Origin: Alphaproteobacteria bacterium
GTDB taxonomy: Bacteria; Pseudomonadota; Alphaproteobacteria; M2410
NCBI GenBank assembly: GCA_006226305.1
Contig: SBHG01000044.1
Coordinates: 1 to 41,603 of the forward strand
Direction of reading: 5' to 3'
Length of the DNA: 41,603 nt
Of this stretch, positions 24,993 to 33,935 are shown in pieces. Made by a program: the position numbers and the translations under genes. Numbering within the stretch: position 1 is the stretch's first letter; every line of letters starts with the position of its first letter. Under the pieces are notes generated by a model. The model was not told the origin of the DNA and made no database searches. It was given only the letters and a program-made list of their open reading frames with translations.

Positions 24993-27922
24993 GGCGTTTT
25001 CTTTTCGCAGCACTCACGTGGCTTTTCGTTCTGACCGGGCTTGAGGGTCTTGCGCATGCTGCCGCCCGCGAGGTCAACCTTTCGGGCCCCCAGACCGCGA
25101 TTGATCTGACCTTTGTTCTCACCCAGCATCAGATCATCGACAATGAGACAGAGGTCTCGGCGGTACTAAACAGCTATCCCGAAGGAACCGCCTATTACGT
25201 CGATCTCTACAACGACACGGACACAGAAACCAATCGACTGCTTGTTTTCAGCTTTCCCTTGTTAATGAAATCGAGCCTGCTGGGGCCTTCGCTACAGCGC
25301 CCTCATGTTGCCGATATTCTGGTGCTCTCCGGCCAGGCCGCCGTTGAGGTTTTGCCCACGGGAATGGGCGATGTTTATGGCGCCGCATCCGTGCGCATCC
25401 CGGCTGGTGAACAGGTGCGCATCGGCTTTTCCCACGAAGGGTCCATCGACGGCACCGGTGTGTATCTCTGGCAGCCTGCTTCCTTTAGTGAATTTTCATC
25501 CTACCGCATCTGGTCGAACGGGATCTTCTTAGGCATTGCCTCTTTGCTGGTCGCCTTTGGTCTTGGGGTCGCGCTTGTCAGCTGGGCATCGCGCGAAGGG
25601 TATCAGCTCGCCTTGCTGATCACCGCCTGGGTGCTTGAATATGTTACGCTGGGGGCCTCGGTGGACGGATTTTGGCGTGCGATAACGCTTAGCCTATTTG
25701 CCTTGGCCGCCCTATCTTACGTTCTCGCACATGTGGAACAGCCCAAGGGAATTCTTGCAAATTCCCGTCTTTTGGCGGCGGTGCGCATTTTGTTGCTGGT
25801 TCCCTTCGGGATGGCCCTGTTCCAGATGCAAAGCGCCATGAGTCTTATCCGTCTTGAGGTGACAGGGCTCGGGGCGCTTCTCGGATTGTTGGTTTTCTTG
25901 CCGTCCTCGCCTTTTGGGATTTTGCGTGGCTCAGTGCGTTTTGGGCTTCAGATCCTTTTCGTGACAGGCGCCCTGATGACGGTTTTGCCGCTGTTTGATT
26001 GGCGTTCGGGCGCTCTGGTCATTGAGCCGCTGCTGCATGGGCTTTTCCTGGTTTCGCTTTGTTTGCTCGTTTTCCCGTCGATTTTAGGTCTACGTCGTCT
26101 TGAGCCGTCCAGTTTCGCGCCGCCCGTCGGCACCGCAGCTGACCCGAGAGCCCCGGCGCCTGCAGCGCCCATCCCCGCGGCCGTGACTGATCCGCTCCTG
26201 CGAACCGAAGACCGATATGCCCTGGGCATTGCCGCCTCCCACCAGGGCCTCTGGGACTGGCATATCGACGGCGACCGGCTTTATCTGTCGCCCTCTATAG
26301 ATGGCATGCTGGGGCTTGCATCCGGTGGAATGGAGCGCTCTGAGCTGGGGTGGGCCAAGCGTGTCCACCCGGAAGATCTAGATCGTTATCGCAATGCGCT
26401 GCGCTCCTACATTGAGCGCGGCAATGTTAGCTTCAGTCTCGAGTTTCGTATGCGCCATGAGGATGGATCGTTCCCTTGGATGCAGCTGCGGGCAACCTGC
26501 ATGCCGGGCCCCGATGGTCTTGCTGAACGTGTGGTGGGTGTGGTGTCCGACATCACGCCAACCCGCATGCTGCAGGAACGCTTGGCGCACAATGCCTCCC
26601 GCGACACACTGACCGAGTTACCCAACCGCCACATCCTGCTCGAAGAAACCAAACAGGCCATCGAAGCATCGGATGGTCGCCACGTGCCTGCGCTCCTTAT
26701 TATCGATCTTGATCGCTTCAAAACCATCAACGATGGCCTGGGCCATGCCATGGGGGATTTGCTTTTGCAAATTCTTGCACGTCGCATCTCAGCCGCTGTC
26801 GGCGAGGGGGATTTTGTCGCCCGCATTGGGGGGGATGAATTTGGGTTACTGCTGGCCCACGGCACCGCGGATGCGCCGGGCCGAAGCGGCGGTACTGTTG
26901 CCGGTCCTCGTGCTGAGGAGCTGGCGGACCAACTGATTGATCTGCTGGCCCAGCCGGTGGATTTGGATGAGGCGGAAATTTTCCCCAATGCCAGCATAGG
27001 CGTTGCATATGTGCATGAGGCCCATGAGCGACCCGAGCAATTGTTGCGCGAAGCCGAGCTTGCTATGTTCCGCGCCAAGCGGGCAGGAGGTGGCCGCTAT
27101 GTGGTTTATCAGGAGCATATGGGTCGCTCGGGCAGCAAGGCCTTGTCTCTTGAAACCGATCTGCGCCGGGCTCTGTCTCGCAAACAGATCGAAATTCATT
27201 ACCAGCCGATCATGAATTTGAAAGACGGCGCGATCGCTGGTTTCGAAGCGCTCATGCGTTGGCGCCATCCGATCAAGGGCCTACTCGTCCCCGATGAGTT
27301 TGTCGCCATTGCCGAAGAGACCGATATGATTGTGCCGCTCGGCCGTTTCGCGCTCTCTATGGCCAGTCTTCAACTGGCCGAGTGGCAAAAGCAATATCTC
27401 GGAGCGTCAGACCTTTTTGTTTCGGTAAATGTCTCGGCGCGCCAGCTCATGCGGGCGGATTTTTGTGAGGATGTCGCCGACGTCATGCGCAACGCCGAGC
27501 TGGCCGAGGGCACTTTAAAGCTCGAGGTTACCGAAAGTCTGATCATGCAGGACCCGGACCTGGCGGAAGAGCAGCTGGTTCGTTCGCGCGACCTGGGTGC
27601 GGGCGTGTCCCTCGACGATTTCGGGACCGGCTTCGCATCGCTTGCCAATCTGCAGCGCTTTCCTTTTGATACCATCAAGATCGACCGATCCTTTGTCACC
27701 ACCATGGAAAGCCGTCCGGACTCGCCAGTTATCGTCAACTCCATCGTATCCCTTGCCAAGGACCTTTCGTTGATTGTCATTGCTGAGGGTCTGGAAACCG
27801 AAGACAATGCGCTTTATTTGCGCCAGCTGGGCTGTGAATTCGGTCAAGGATATGTCTTTGGCGCCCCCATGACGGCGACCGAGGCCGAAACTTTCTTAGA
27901 GCATCATTTAAAAAAGCGATAA
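24989..27922 (+). CDS. Membrane 7TM-DISM - PAS - GGDEF - EAL cyclic-di-GMP protein
   Basis: The product is 977 residues: signal peptide (about 1-24), an extracellular domain (30-165) and a seven-helix region (175-370) that together look like a 7TMR-DISM receptor, a Pro/Ala-rich linker (375-400), a PAS domain with PAC motif (405-525), GGDEF (530-710) and EAL (725-975). The diguanylate cyclase signature is intact (GGDEF at 614-618). The inhibitory I-site just before it reads GEGD instead of RxxD, so product inhibition there is unlikely. The phosphodiesterase signature is also intact (EAL at 753-755, LEVTES, DDFGTGF), so both activities are possible. The GTG start overlaps the GNAT stop. The ligand for the extracellular domain is unknown. 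Confidence 0.92.
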   Translation: MRRFLFAALTWLFVLTGLEGLAHAAAREVNLSGPQTAIDLTFVLTQHQIIDNETEVSAVLNSYPEGTAYYVDLYNDTDTETNRLLVFSFPLLMKSSLLGPSLQRPHVADILVLSGQAAVEVLPTGMGDVYGAASVRIPAGEQVRIGFSHEGSIDGTGVYLWQPASFSEFSSYRIWSNGIFLGIASLLVAFGLGVALVSWASREGYQLALLITAWVLEYVTLGASVDGFWRAITLSLFALAALSYVLAHVEQPKGILANSRLLAAVRILLLVPFGMALFQMQSAMSLIRLEVTGLGALLGLLVFLPSSPFGILRGSVRFGLQILFVTGALMTVLPLFDWRSGALVIEPLLHGLFLVSLCLLVFPSILGLRRLEPSSFAPPVGTAADPRAPAPAAPIPAAVTDPLLRTEDRYALGIAASHQGLWDWHIDGDRLYLSPSIDGMLGLASGGMERSELGWAKRVHPEDLDRYRNALRSYIERGNVSFSLEFRMRHEDGSFPWMQLRATCMPGPDGLAERVVGVVSDITPTRMLQERLAHNASRDTLTELPNRHILLEETKQAIEASDGRHVPALLIIDLDRFKTINDGLGHAMGDLLLQILARRISAAVGEGDFVARIGGDEFGLLLAHGTADAPGRSGGTVAGPRAEELADQLIDLLAQPVDLDEAEIFPNASIGVAYVHEAHERPEQLLREAELAMFRAKRAGGGRYVVYQEHMGRSGSKALSLETDLRRALSRKQIEIHYQPIMNLKDGAIAGFEALMRWRHPIKGLLVPDEFVAIAEETDMIVPLGRFALSMASLQLAEWQKQYLGASDLFVSVNVSARQLMRADFCEDVADVMRNAELAEGTLKLEVTESLIMQDPDLAEEQLVRSRDLGAGVSLDDFGTGFASLANLQRFPFDTIKIDRSFVTTMESRPDSPVIVNSIVSLAKDLSLIVIAEGLETEDNALYLRQLGCEFGQGYVFGAPMTATEAETFLEHHLKKR

Positions 27923-27925
27923 GGC

Positions 27926-28543
27926 TCAGGCATGACCCGCATCTGAAGACAGTTGCGACACATCAATGCCTATAAGGCCAATCGCCCTTTGCCATTTGCT
28001 TTCGTAGTCTTCGTCAAAGACCAGCGCATCATCTGCTGGCGCATGCAGCCAGCCATTCGCCTGGATTTCCTCTTCCAGCTGCCCAGGCCCCCACCCGGAA
28101 TATCCAATGGCAAGGAGCGAGCGACGCGGACCTTCGCCTGAGGCGATCGCGGTTAGAATATCCAGGGTCGCCGTCAGGCCTATGGTGTCAGAGGTTTTGA
28201 GTGTTGCATCCTCACGGCAATAGTCCGTCGAATGCAGAACAAACCCACGCTCTGTTTCGACAGGCCCACCAATCAAGACCTGCTTTTCCCTTGGAATATG
28301 GAGGGAGGGGATTTCCAGTTGTTCCAAAAGATCCCTTAAGGAAACAGTTCCCGTTGGACGATTGACGACCAAGCCTACCGCGCCGTGCTCTGAATGAGCA
28401 CAAATGTAAATGACGGTTTGTTCAAAATTTGGGTCAAACATCGAAGGCATGGCAATCAAAAACTGCCCGGCCAGTGAGGCGTGGCCGTTTTCGCCTTCGC
28501 GCGTGGCAGCTTTAAAGTCTTCGTAGCTCAATCCTTTGGGCAT
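27926..28543 (-). CDS. yqgE: YqgE/AlgH family protein (UPF0301)
   Basis: The product is 205 residues. The UPF0301 family pattern is clear: LAGQFLIAMPSMFDPNFEQTVIYICAHSEHGAVGLVVNRP, IGGPVETERGFVLHS and GYSGWGPGQLEEEIQANGW. The function is not established; AlgH was linked to alginate control in Pseudomonas. The family usually begins near residue 20 here, so the first 20 residues are an extension or the start lies later. It converges on the GGDEF-EAL gene with three bases between the stops. Confidence 0.9.
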   Translation of the reverse strand: MPKGLSYEDFKAATREGENGHASLAGQFLIAMPSMFDPNFEQTVIYICAHSEHGAVGLVVNRPTGTVSLRDLLEQLEIPSLHIPREKQVLIGGPVETERGFVLHSTDYCREDATLKTSDTIGLTATLDILTAIASGEGPRRSLLAIGYSGWGPGQLEEEIQANGWLHAPADDALVFDEDYESKWQRAIGLIGIDVSQLSSDAGHA

Positions 28544-28628
28544 GGCTCACAAATATTTTTTCCGAGTCTGCAATAAGGTTACCTCAAAACACGGGGTGAA
28601 GGAAAGTCAGGCGACACGCACCCCTAAA

Positions 28629-28647
28629 ACCTTAGGAAACCTAAGGT
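28629..28647. promoter_or_regulatory. 19-bp perfect inverted repeat, candidate operator
   Basis: ACCTTAGG-AAA-CCTAAGGT is perfectly symmetrical with 8-bp arms. It lies in the 202-base gap between the divergent yqgE and peroxiredoxin genes, directly before an A+T-rich TAAATATTAT stretch (28650-28659) that could be a -10 element, about 100 bases before the peroxiredoxin ATG. It has no T-run, so a protein-binding site is more likely than a terminator. I cannot name the regulator. Confidence 0.5.
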
Positions 28648-28745
28648 CATAAATATTATCTTTGGGCAAAACTGTGAGCAATTAGCGTTCTCTTCAGGGA
28701 CGGGAAGGTGTAGAAACGACGGGTAACACCCCTGGGAGAAATAAT

Positions 28746-29228
28746 ATGACGATCAAGATTGGTGACACCCTGCCGGATATAGAGTTGCGCTTTATGGGCG
28801 ACAAAGGCCCGGAAAAGAAAACCGTAAGGGACCTTTTCGGAGGTAAGCGCGTGGCGCTCTTCGCGGTTCCTGGCGCCTTCACCGCGACCTGTTCCAACAA
28901 GCATGCGCCTTCTTACATCGCTCATGCCGATGCGCTAAAGGCCAAGGGCATTGACGCCATCTTTTGCACATCGACGACGGACATATTTGTCCTCGAAGCC
29001 TGGGCCAGTTCCATGGGTGCGGGTGACAAGATCACCATGATCGCCGATGGCAATTTCGAGTTTGCCCGTGGGGTCGGCCTGACTTTTGATGGATCTGCTT
29101 TCGGAATGGGCGAGCGCTCGCAGCGCTACTCCATGGTGGTCAGCGACGGGGTTGTCGAACAGCTCTTCACCGAAAATCCTGGCACCTATGAAAAGTCCAG
29201 TGCCGAACATATGCTTGAAAATCTCTAA
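28746..29228 (+). CDS. Peroxiredoxin (Prx5/hybrid glutaredoxin-peroxiredoxin class)
   Basis: The product is a 160-residue thiol peroxidase that reduces hydrogen peroxide and organic hydroperoxides. The peroxidatic Cys is C49 in the motif PGAFTATCSNKHAPSY, which is diagnostic of the Prx5 class, and the TSTTDIFVLEAWA and GMGERSQRYSMVV blocks follow. There is no fused glutaredoxin domain and no second obvious resolving cysteine, so external glutathione/glutaredoxin reduction is likely. GGGAG lies eight to ten bases before the ATG. It converges on rnhA with 12 bases between stops. Confidence 0.95.
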   Translation: MTIKIGDTLPDIELRFMGDKGPEKKTVRDLFGGKRVALFAVPGAFTATCSNKHAPSYIAHADALKAKGIDAIFCTSTTDIFVLEAWASSMGAGDKITMIADGNFEFARGVGLTFDGSAFGMGERSQRYSMVVSDGVVEQLFTENPGTYEKSSAEHMLENL

Positions 29229-29240
29229 TTGAAGGCGTGA

Positions 29241-29684
29241 TCAGCTTTTGCTTCTGATTTCGTCAATGGCGCGCCGGGCCAGTTCGTCGGCGCGCTCATT
29301 TTCCGGGTGGCCCGTGTGGCCGCGCACCCATTCCCACGTCACATCGTGACGCGCGGCGGCCTCTTCCAGCCGCTGCCAGAGCTCTATGTTTTTGACCGGT
29401 TTTTTACCAGCGGTTTTCCAGCCATTGCGTTTCCAGCTGGCTAACCAGCTTTGAATGCCATCCATGACATATTTTGAATCCGTCACCAAATGCACTTTGC
29501 AAGCGCGTTTCAGGTTCTCCAGGCCCATGATCGCGGCCATAAGCTCCATGCGGTTGTTGGTAGTTTCCGCCTCACCGCCATAAAGCTCTTTTTCTTGTCC
29601 CCTATAGCGCAGCACAACGCCCCAGCCGCCAGGACCAGGGTTTCCCGAACAGGCGCCATCTGTAAACATCTCAACCACGCTCAT
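29241..29684 (-). CDS. rnhA: Ribonuclease HI
   Basis: The product is 147 residues. RNase HI cuts RNA in RNA-DNA hybrids. The catalytic acids are all in place: D9 in [14 protein letters not shown], the Glu in [12 protein letters not shown], the Asp in [12 protein letters not shown] and the last Asp in [12 protein letters not shown], with the [12 protein letters not shown] handle. The length is typical. The ATG overlaps the thrB stop by four bases (ATGA). Confidence 0.97.
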   Translation of the reverse strand: MSVVEMFTDGACSGNPGPGGWGVVLRYRGQEKELYGGEAETTNNRMELMAAIMGLENLKRACKVHLVTDSKYVMDGIQSWLASWKRNGWKTAGKKPVKNIELWQRLEEAAARHDVTWEWVRGHTGHPENERADELARRAIDEIRSKS

Positions 29685-30643
29685 GGTAAAAGCCCCAGGA
29701 GCTGATTGCCGTTCTGCCGGTGAAACTCAAGACGCGCGAGAAATTCTTTGGGGTCCTTGGGATCAACAAGGGCGCCGTCCGGATGGAAAATCCAATCATG
29801 AAGCCGTGTCAAAAGAAACCGCATCGCCGAGCCTCGGCTGAGGAGGGGAAGCGCTTTGCGTTCCTCCCGCGTGAGTTGGCGCACACTGTCATAGCCGCAC
29901 AGCAAGGCCCGAGCCTTATCCGGTTCAAACTGCTGGGTGTCATCAAAGCACCAGGCATTCAGGGTGACCGACAGGTCATAGGCAAAGCTGTCATTGCAGG
30001 CAAAATAGAAATCGATGATGCCCGACAGGCGGTCATCAAGGAAAAACACATTGTCCGGAAAAAGATCCGCATGAATGACCCCTTGCGGCAACCCTTCCGG
30101 CCAATCTTCTTCGAGGGCGGTCAGCTCCTCGGCGATGAGCGCCCGCATGCCGGGTACCACCGCATTGGCCTCAGGCGCGCATTTGTTATAGAGCGGGCGC
30201 CAATCCTGAATGCCCAGGCTGTTCGCGCGCGTCAGCTCAAAGTCCGCGCTCGCCAAATGAAAATTGGCAAGTGCCGCGCCCGCCGCCTCGCATTGCGCCG
30301 CATTGGGCACCTTAACCGATACGCCGTCCAAAAAAGTGATGAGCGCGGCAGGGCGTCCATTGAGGGTGCGGTAGAACCGCCCGTCCTGCGCGGCCACGGG
30401 CAGCGGGCAGCTGACGCCGCGCGTCGCCATGTGGTTCATAAGGCCGAGGAAAAAAGGCAGATCCTCCTCATGCACGCGCTTTTCATAAAGGGTCAGGATG
30501 AATGAGGCCTTGCTAGTGCGCAAAAGAAAGTTGGAGTTTTCGACCCCCTCTGCGATGCCTTTAAAGGACAAAACATTGCCGACATCATAGCTCGAAAGAA
30601 ACCCGTTGAGTTCCTGATCCGAAACTTGAGTATAAACCGCCAT
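29681..30643 (-). CDS. thrB: Homoserine kinase (aminoglycoside-phosphotransferase fold)
   Basis: ThrB phosphorylates homoserine for threonine synthesis. This is the APH-type version used by alphaproteobacteria and pseudomonads rather than the GHMP-type enzyme of E. coli. The 320-residue protein shows the nucleotide segment [15 protein letters not shown], the catalytic loop [14 protein letters not shown] (H-x-D-x4-DN) and the metal motif [17 protein letters not shown]. It lies nine bases after ispH and is coupled to rnhA, an order common in this group. Confidence 0.96.
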   Translation of the reverse strand: MAVYTQVSDQELNGFLSSYDVGNVLSFKGIAEGVENSNFLLRTSKASFILTLYEKRVHEEDLPFFLGLMNHMATRGVSCPLPVAAQDGRFYRTLNGRPAALITFLDGVSVKVPNAAQCEAAGAALANFHLASADFELTRANSLGIQDWRPLYNKCAPEANAVVPGMRALIAEELTALEEDWPEGLPQGVIHADLFPDNVFFLDDRLSGIIDFYFACNDSFAYDLSVTLNAWCFDDTQQFEPDKARALLCGYDSVRQLTREERKALPLLSRGSAMRFLLTRLHDWIFHPDGALVDPKDPKEFLARLEFHRQNGNQLLGLLP

Positions 30644-30652
30644 GTCTGACCT

Positions 30653-31609
30653 CTACTCTACAAGCGCGCGCGGCATTTTAAACTGCACGTTTTCTTGTCC
30701 AATAGATGTTTCCCTGACGGTCACATCAAACCGCTCCTTAAAGGCCACGATGACTTCTTCGACCAAAACTTCCGGCGCGGACGCGCCTGCCGTGATGCCG
30801 ACTGTCTTTGGGCTGCCGAGGGCCGACCAGTCAATGTCCGAGGCGCGCTGGACGAGGAAGGAATTGTCGCAGCCCATGCGGCGGGCCACTTCAACAAGGC
30901 GCATCGAATTGGAAGAATTCGGCGCACCGATTACAATCACCGTATCGCATGTGTCAGCGATCTCTTTGACCGCCTCTTGCCGGTTGGTTGTGGCGTAGCA
31001 GATGTCTTCTTTGTGGGGCCCCTGAATGTCGGGGAAGCGGTCCTTGAGCCGCGCGACAATGGCCGCGGTGTCATCCAGCGACAGGGTGGTCTGGGTAATA
31101 TAGGCGAGCCGGGCGGGATCTTTTGGCATGAAGTCAGCAACATCCGCCTCTGTCTCAATGAGGCTGACCGTGCCTTCGGGGAGTTGACCCATGGTGCCGA
31201 TCACCTCCGGGTGGCCCGCGTGCCCGATCAAGATAATTTCCAACCCTTTTGCATAATGGCGCTCGGCCTCCACATGCACTTTGGAAACCAGGGGGCAGGT
31301 GGCATCAAGGTAAAACAGCGCCCGCCGTTCGGCCTCCGCGGGCACCGATTTCGCCACCCCGTGAGCGGAGAAAATGACAGGCCGGTCTTCGGCCACGGCG
31401 TCCAGCTCGTCCACGAAAATGGCGCCCATACCCTCCAGCCGCTCCACCACATAGCGGTTATGAACGATCTCGTGACGGACATAAACCGGCGCGCCGAACT
31501 TGGCGAGAGCCTGCTCGACGATCTGAATGGCTCGGTCCACCCCGGCGCAAAACCCGCGCGGGGAGGCCAGAACAAGGGTCAGAGGGGCTTTTTCGGCGGC
31601 GGTGGCCAT
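30653..31609 (-). CDS. ispH: 4-hydroxy-3-methylbut-2-enyl diphosphate reductase
   Basis: IspH (LytB) performs the last step of the MEP isoprenoid pathway, making IPP and DMAPP with an iron-sulfur cluster. The three cluster cysteines are present: C21 in [13 protein letters not shown], the Cys in [12 protein letters not shown] and the Cys in [10 protein letters not shown]. The substrate histidines lie in RHEIVHN and [12 protein letters not shown] 31609 has AAGGAG directly upstream and gives 318 residues; the open frame continues upstream to 31735 without family similarity. Divergent from argS. Confidence 0.96.
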   Translation of the reverse strand: MATAAEKAPLTLVLASPRGFCAGVDRAIQIVEQALAKFGAPVYVRHEIVHNRYVVERLEGMGAIFVDELDAVAEDRPVIFSAHGVAKSVPAEAERRALFYLDATCPLVSKVHVEAERHYAKGLEIILIGHAGHPEVIGTMGQLPEGTVSLIETEADVADFMPKDPARLAYITQTTLSLDDTAAIVARLKDRFPDIQGPHKEDICYATTNRQEAVKEIADTCDTVIVIGAPNSSNSMRLVEVARRMGCDNSFLVQRASDIDWSALGSPKTVGITAGASAPEVLVEEVIVAFKERFDVTVRETSIGQENVQFKMPRALVE

Positions 31610-31775
31610 GGAACTCCTTAAACTTGCAGTTTGCGGGGCTTGTAGCAGGGCCCCGGCTTGGGTACATTCCGGCCCGACTGGCATTAAGCCCTTGAATTTG
31701 GGCCCTAATAGAGGTTTTGCGGCTTTTAAAGTCAAGCCGCTCAGGGGTCCTCATGAGAATTGAGATTGTAAAATA

Positions 31776-33545
31776 ATGACAACCATTACCGGCTTCCTCA
31801 CAGATCTGGCAGGCGCGGCCTTTGTGGCCGAAGGGCTGCCCGAAGAACTTGGCCAGGTACAGGTCTCCGACCGGCCCGATCTGGCCCAGTTTCAATGCAA
31901 CGGGGCGCTGGCCGCCGCCAAGATTGCCAAGGCACCGCCGCGCCAGATTGCCGAAAAAATCGCTGAGCGACTGAAAGAGGACCCGCGTCTGGCGGAGGTC
32001 ACACTCGCGGGGCCTGGTTTCATCAATATCAATGTTTCAGATACTTATCTGGAAGAGCTGGTGGCAGGTATTGCCAGCGACGATCGTTTCGGCGTTGCCC
32101 CGGCAGCGGAAAAGCTCACCTATATCCTCGACTTTGGCGGCCCCAATGTGGCCAAGCCGATGCATGTGGGTCACCTGCGTTCGTCCATTATCGGTGACAG
32201 CCTGCAGCGGCTCATTGGCTTTGTCGGTCATAAAACAGTCTCGGATGTCCATCTGGGCGATTGGGGCCTGCAAATGGGCCAGCTCATCACCGAGATCAAG
32301 CGCCGCCAGCCGGACCTTCCCTACTTTGATGTGAGCTTTGAGGGGGACTACCCCTCTGAGCCGCCGGTGAGCCTGGAGGAATTGGAGGAAATTTATCCGA
32401 CCGCCTCGGCTGCCTGTAAGGCGGACCCTGCCCGCGCCGATGAGGCCCGTCAGGCGACGGCGGAACTTCAAACCGGTCGGCGCGGCTATCTGGCCCTCTG
32501 GAAACATTTCATCGGCGTTTCTTTGCCAGCGGTGCAGCGTGAGATCGGCTCCCTTGGCGTGCATTTCGATCTTTGGAAGGGCGAGTCCGACGTCAACGAC
32601 CTCATCCCCGACATGGTCGCCAAGATGAAGACTGCCAAAGTGGCAGAGGAAAGCGAGGGCGCCTGGGTCATCCGCGTCAAAAGAAATGACGACAAATCGG
32701 AAATGCCGCCGCTCATCCTGTTGAAGTCGGATGGCTCTTACACCTATGGCACCACGGATCTGGCAACCATTGTCGACCGGGTTGACGCCCATGATCCCGA
32801 CGTGATTCTTTATCTCACCGACCAGCGCCAAGGGATTCATTTCGAACAGGTTTTTCGCTCTGCCCACAAGGCGGGCATTGCGGGCAAGGCCAGCTTTGAG
32901 CACATTGGCTTTGGCACCATCAACGGCACCGACGGCAAGCCCTTCAAGACCCGCGAAGGCGGTGTGATGAAGCTCCACGACCTGATCGCCATGGCGCATG
33001 AGAAGGCACTGGAGCGCTTGCAAGAGGCAGGCATCGGCGCTGACTTCTCAGAAGACGAGCTGACAAAAGTCGCGGGTCAGGTGGCCATCTCGGCGATCAA
33101 GTTTGCGGACCTGTCGAACTTCCGCCGCTCGGACTATATCTTCGACCTCGACCGTTTCATGACCTTTGAGGGCAAGACCGGCCCTTATCTGCAGTACGCC
33201 GCCGTCCGGATCAAATCGATCCTGCGCCGGGCGGGCACGGATGCAGAAGCGGCGGCTTCTGCGCCGATCCTGATCCGTTCAGAGGCCGAGCGTCACTTGG
33301 TGCTGGAGCTCGAAGGGCTCACAGCGGCGGTGACGGCCGCCTTCGAGCGCCGGGCGCCAAACGCCTTGGCCGACTATGTCTATGGGCTCGCCCAAAGTTA
33401 CTCGCGCTTCTACACCGAACATCACATCCTGTCCGAAGAAGATGCGGCCCTCAAAGGCTCGCGTCTGCGGCTCTGCCAGGTGACCCTGGGCGTCATCACG
33501 CTTTGCCTCGGCCTCCTTGGCATCGACGTCCCGGATCGGATGTAA
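31776..33545 (+). CDS. argS: Arginyl-tRNA synthetase
   Basis: The product is 589 residues. Class I synthetase with an N-terminal Add-1 domain (about 1-110), the HIGH-type motif HVGH at 130-133 in PNVAKPMHVGHLRSS, and the C-terminal DALR anticodon domain ending in LCLGLLGIDVPDRM. The KMSK equivalent is degenerate (KTREGGVMKLHDL), as is usual in ArgRS. It charges tRNA-Arg, binding the tRNA before activating arginine. It stands alone before the glycine-cleavage locus. Confidence 0.97.
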   Translation: MTTITGFLTDLAGAAFVAEGLPEELGQVQVSDRPDLAQFQCNGALAAAKIAKAPPRQIAEKIAERLKEDPRLAEVTLAGPGFININVSDTYLEELVAGIASDDRFGVAPAAEKLTYILDFGGPNVAKPMHVGHLRSSIIGDSLQRLIGFVGHKTVSDVHLGDWGLQMGQLITEIKRRQPDLPYFDVSFEGDYPSEPPVSLEELEEIYPTASAACKADPARADEARQATAELQTGRRGYLALWKHFIGVSLPAVQREIGSLGVHFDLWKGESDVNDLIPDMVAKMKTAKVAEESEGAWVIRVKRNDDKSEMPPLILLKSDGSYTYGTTDLATIVDRVDAHDPDVILYLTDQRQGIHFEQVFRSAHKAGIAGKASFEHIGFGTINGTDGKPFKTREGGVMKLHDLIAMAHEKALERLQEAGIGADFSEDELTKVAGQVAISAIKFADLSNFRRSDYIFDLDRFMTFEGKTGPYLQYAAVRIKSILRRAGTDAEAAASAPILIRSEAERHLVLELEGLTAAVTAAFERRAPNALADYVYGLAQSYSRFYTEHHILSEEDAALKGSRLRLCQVTLGVITLCLGLLGIDVPDRM

Positions 33546-33675
33546 AAACTTACAGAATTCCGCTCCATTCCTTGTTGGCAAGCCGTTTCTGGCGATTGAC
33601 TCTTGGGTCCATTTGGGCTCATGTAGCCTATTCCTCGAATCCCGCCGGGAGGCGAGATCGGGGAACCAGAAACCT

Positions 33676-33892
33676 CACGCGGGAGAGATCTGATTTGGCG
33701 CCCAGAAAGCGGGCCAAATTCAGACGCCGAAGGAGCAACGGCCCGGAAACTCTCAGGCAAAAGGACCGCGAAACGAGGTAAAAGCTGGAAAGTAGGCGTC
33801 TCTACAACGAGAGGCCTCACCGAAGGGGGTAAGCGGCGGCCGCAAACGCGTCCGATCCCGTGAAATCTCTCAGGTCCTTGGGACAGCGGGTT
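33676..33892 (+). promoter_or_regulatory. Tandem glycine riboswitch
   Basis: Two glycine aptamers lie in the 390-base gap before gcvT. The first runs from about 33678 (GCGGGAGAG) through GCCGAAGGAGCAA and AAACTCTCAGGCAAAAGGACCGCG, ending near 33770. The second runs from about 33782 (AGCTGGAAAG) through CACCGAAGGGGGTAAGCGGCG and AAATCTCTCAGGTCC to GGACAGCGGG near 33890. Both carry the GCCGAAGG/ACCGAAGG and CTCTCAGG consensus pieces of the gcvT RNA family. In this family glycine binding normally turns on glycine cleavage genes. A short hairpin (CGCCG-TTTTT-CGGCG, 33896-33910) just before the gene may be part of the expression platform. The first 130 bases after argS show nothing I can name. Confidence 0.95.
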
Positions 33893-33935
33893 TAGCGCCG
33901 TTTTTCGGCGGCAATGATGACTCGCAAATGTCTGG

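Noticed and set aside
32037..33023. 328-codon open frame on the - strand opposite argS
   Set aside because: Antisense shadow of a certain argS gene, with no ribosome binding site or domain.
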